A stretch of 12,576 nucleotides of DNA. It comes from Candidatus Iainarchaeum sp. Lineage in GTDB: Archaea > Iainarchaeota > Iainarchaeia > Iainarchaeales > JAAZKV01. Location: positions 717 through 13,292 of the forward strand of contig JAPLVQ010000118.1 in NCBI GenBank assembly GCA_026397035.1. The letters are read 5' to 3'. This document shows positions 12,095 to 12,576 of this stretch, piece by piece. The notes under the pieces were generated by a model. The model did not search any database. It was not told the origin of the DNA and saw only the letters and a list, made by a program, of their open reading frames with translations. The translations under genes were made by a program, and so were the position numbers. Every line of letters begins with the position of its first letter. Position 1 is the first letter of the stretch.

Positions 12095-12576
12095 ATGGAT
12101 GCTGTGACGCAAAAAATAAAGTTACTGCCTACAAAAGATTTTTTGAAAAAGCATTTTTTGGCTTTGTTATTTATTTCATTAATAGTATTTGCTGTGATTC
12201 TTTGTTCGCTTCAATATTCAAAGCCGTTTACTGCTGATGAGTTTTGGTATCTTGATACCGCAAAATCATTAAATGAAGTTGGACGACCTTTAATAAATTT
12301 TTGTCCAAACTTGCCCCCAATTTTATTTTGGGGACATCCTACAACGTATATACATTATCTTGCATTATTTCTTTTGATTTTTCCGGAAAGTTTATTGCGC
12401 TTTTCAGGGATATTAGTTTTTATCGCAACAATAATTATATTTTATTTTCTAGCTTCAAAATTACTGGATAAAAAAGAAAGCGTATTTCTCGCTGTAGCGA
12501 TTTATGCCTTTAATCCGCTTGCAATTCAGGGAGCGCTTTTACTTGATATTGACAATACAATACTTGCTTGTGCGAT
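12095..12576 (+). CDS. GT-C / PMT-like membrane glycosyltransferase (N-terminal part, runs off right edge)
   Basis: Open from ATG 12095 to the window end (160 codons). A first transmembrane helix (about residues 21-40, HFLALLFISLIVFAVILCSL) is followed by a loop with TADEFWYLDTAKSLNEVGRP, containing the D48-E49 acidic pair typical of the first external loop of ArnT/PMT-type GT-C enzymes. GHPTTYIHYLALFLLIFP (80-97) is the matching family motif, then further membrane helices (about 103-120 and 130-150) and LLLDIDNTIL (148-157). These enzymes transfer sugars from polyprenyl- or dolichyl-phosphate carriers to lipids or proteins on the outer membrane face. The acceptor and sugar are unknown. It starts 52 bp after the tRNA gene with its own TATA-like box. 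Confidence 0.8.
   Translation, partial: MDAVTQKIKLLPTKDFLKKHFLALLFISLIVFAVILCSLQYSKPFTADEFWYLDTAKSLNEVGRPLINFCPNLPPILFWGHPTTYIHYLALFLLIFPESLLRFSGILVFIATIIIFYFLASKLLDKKESVFLAVAIYAFNPLAIQGALLLDIDNTILACA

Overview
The window comes from an A+T-rich archaeon, most likely an uncultivated lineage with a small genome (a DPANN-type group would fit, but that is inference). The strongest evidence is a tRNA-Thr(UGU) gene with a 17-nt intron at position 37/38 whose exon-intron junctions fold into a bulge-helix-bulge, the substrate of the archaeal splicing endonuclease. Supporting signs are TATA-like boxes about 25 nt upstream of several start codons (leaderless mRNAs), GGTG-type ribosome binding sites inside the operon, and a ribbon-helix-helix/nucleotidyltransferase fusion.

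Layout. 1-362 (minus, runs off the left edge): 5' part of a ribbon-helix-helix + nucleotidyltransferase protein. 442-8622 (plus): one tightly packed presumed operon of seven genes. It starts with a B12-domain radical SAM enzyme, then a radical SAM protein with a cysteine-rich SPASM-like end, then four paralogous radical SAM/SPASM-type proteins that share a short N-terminal domain marked by an FGG-(L/I)-(L/I)-Y-(D/N) motif (altered in the first of the four), and ends with a HIT-superfamily protein carrying an HxHxQ motif. 8652-8969 (minus): a single-domain cupin. 9141-10058 (plus): a putative lipoprotein with two copies of a Cys-rich repeat. 10146-10979 (plus): a one-pass membrane protein with five perfect 21-bp repeats encoding QAVPDGI/T. 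11079-11798 (minus): a YkgJ-type CxxCxxCC metal-cluster protein. 11953-12042: tRNA-Thr with intron. 12095-end (plus): start of a GT-C/PMT-like membrane glycosyltransferase.

How the genes may work together. Six radical SAM genes in a row with overlapping or nearly abutting ends imply a multi-step pathway. The four paralogs look like members of the SPASM peptide- and protein-modifying group with a possible RiPP-recognition-like N-terminus, two with full SPASM cysteine sets and two with reduced ones. No precursor peptide gene is visible between the genes, so the substrate is encoded elsewhere, is a larger protein, or is not a peptide. The B12 enzyme could add a methylation or rearrangement step, and the HIT protein could supply nucleotidyl-transfer or phosphorylase chemistry. 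The pathway and product cannot be named from sequence alone. The genes right of 8650 look like independent cell-envelope and housekeeping genes.
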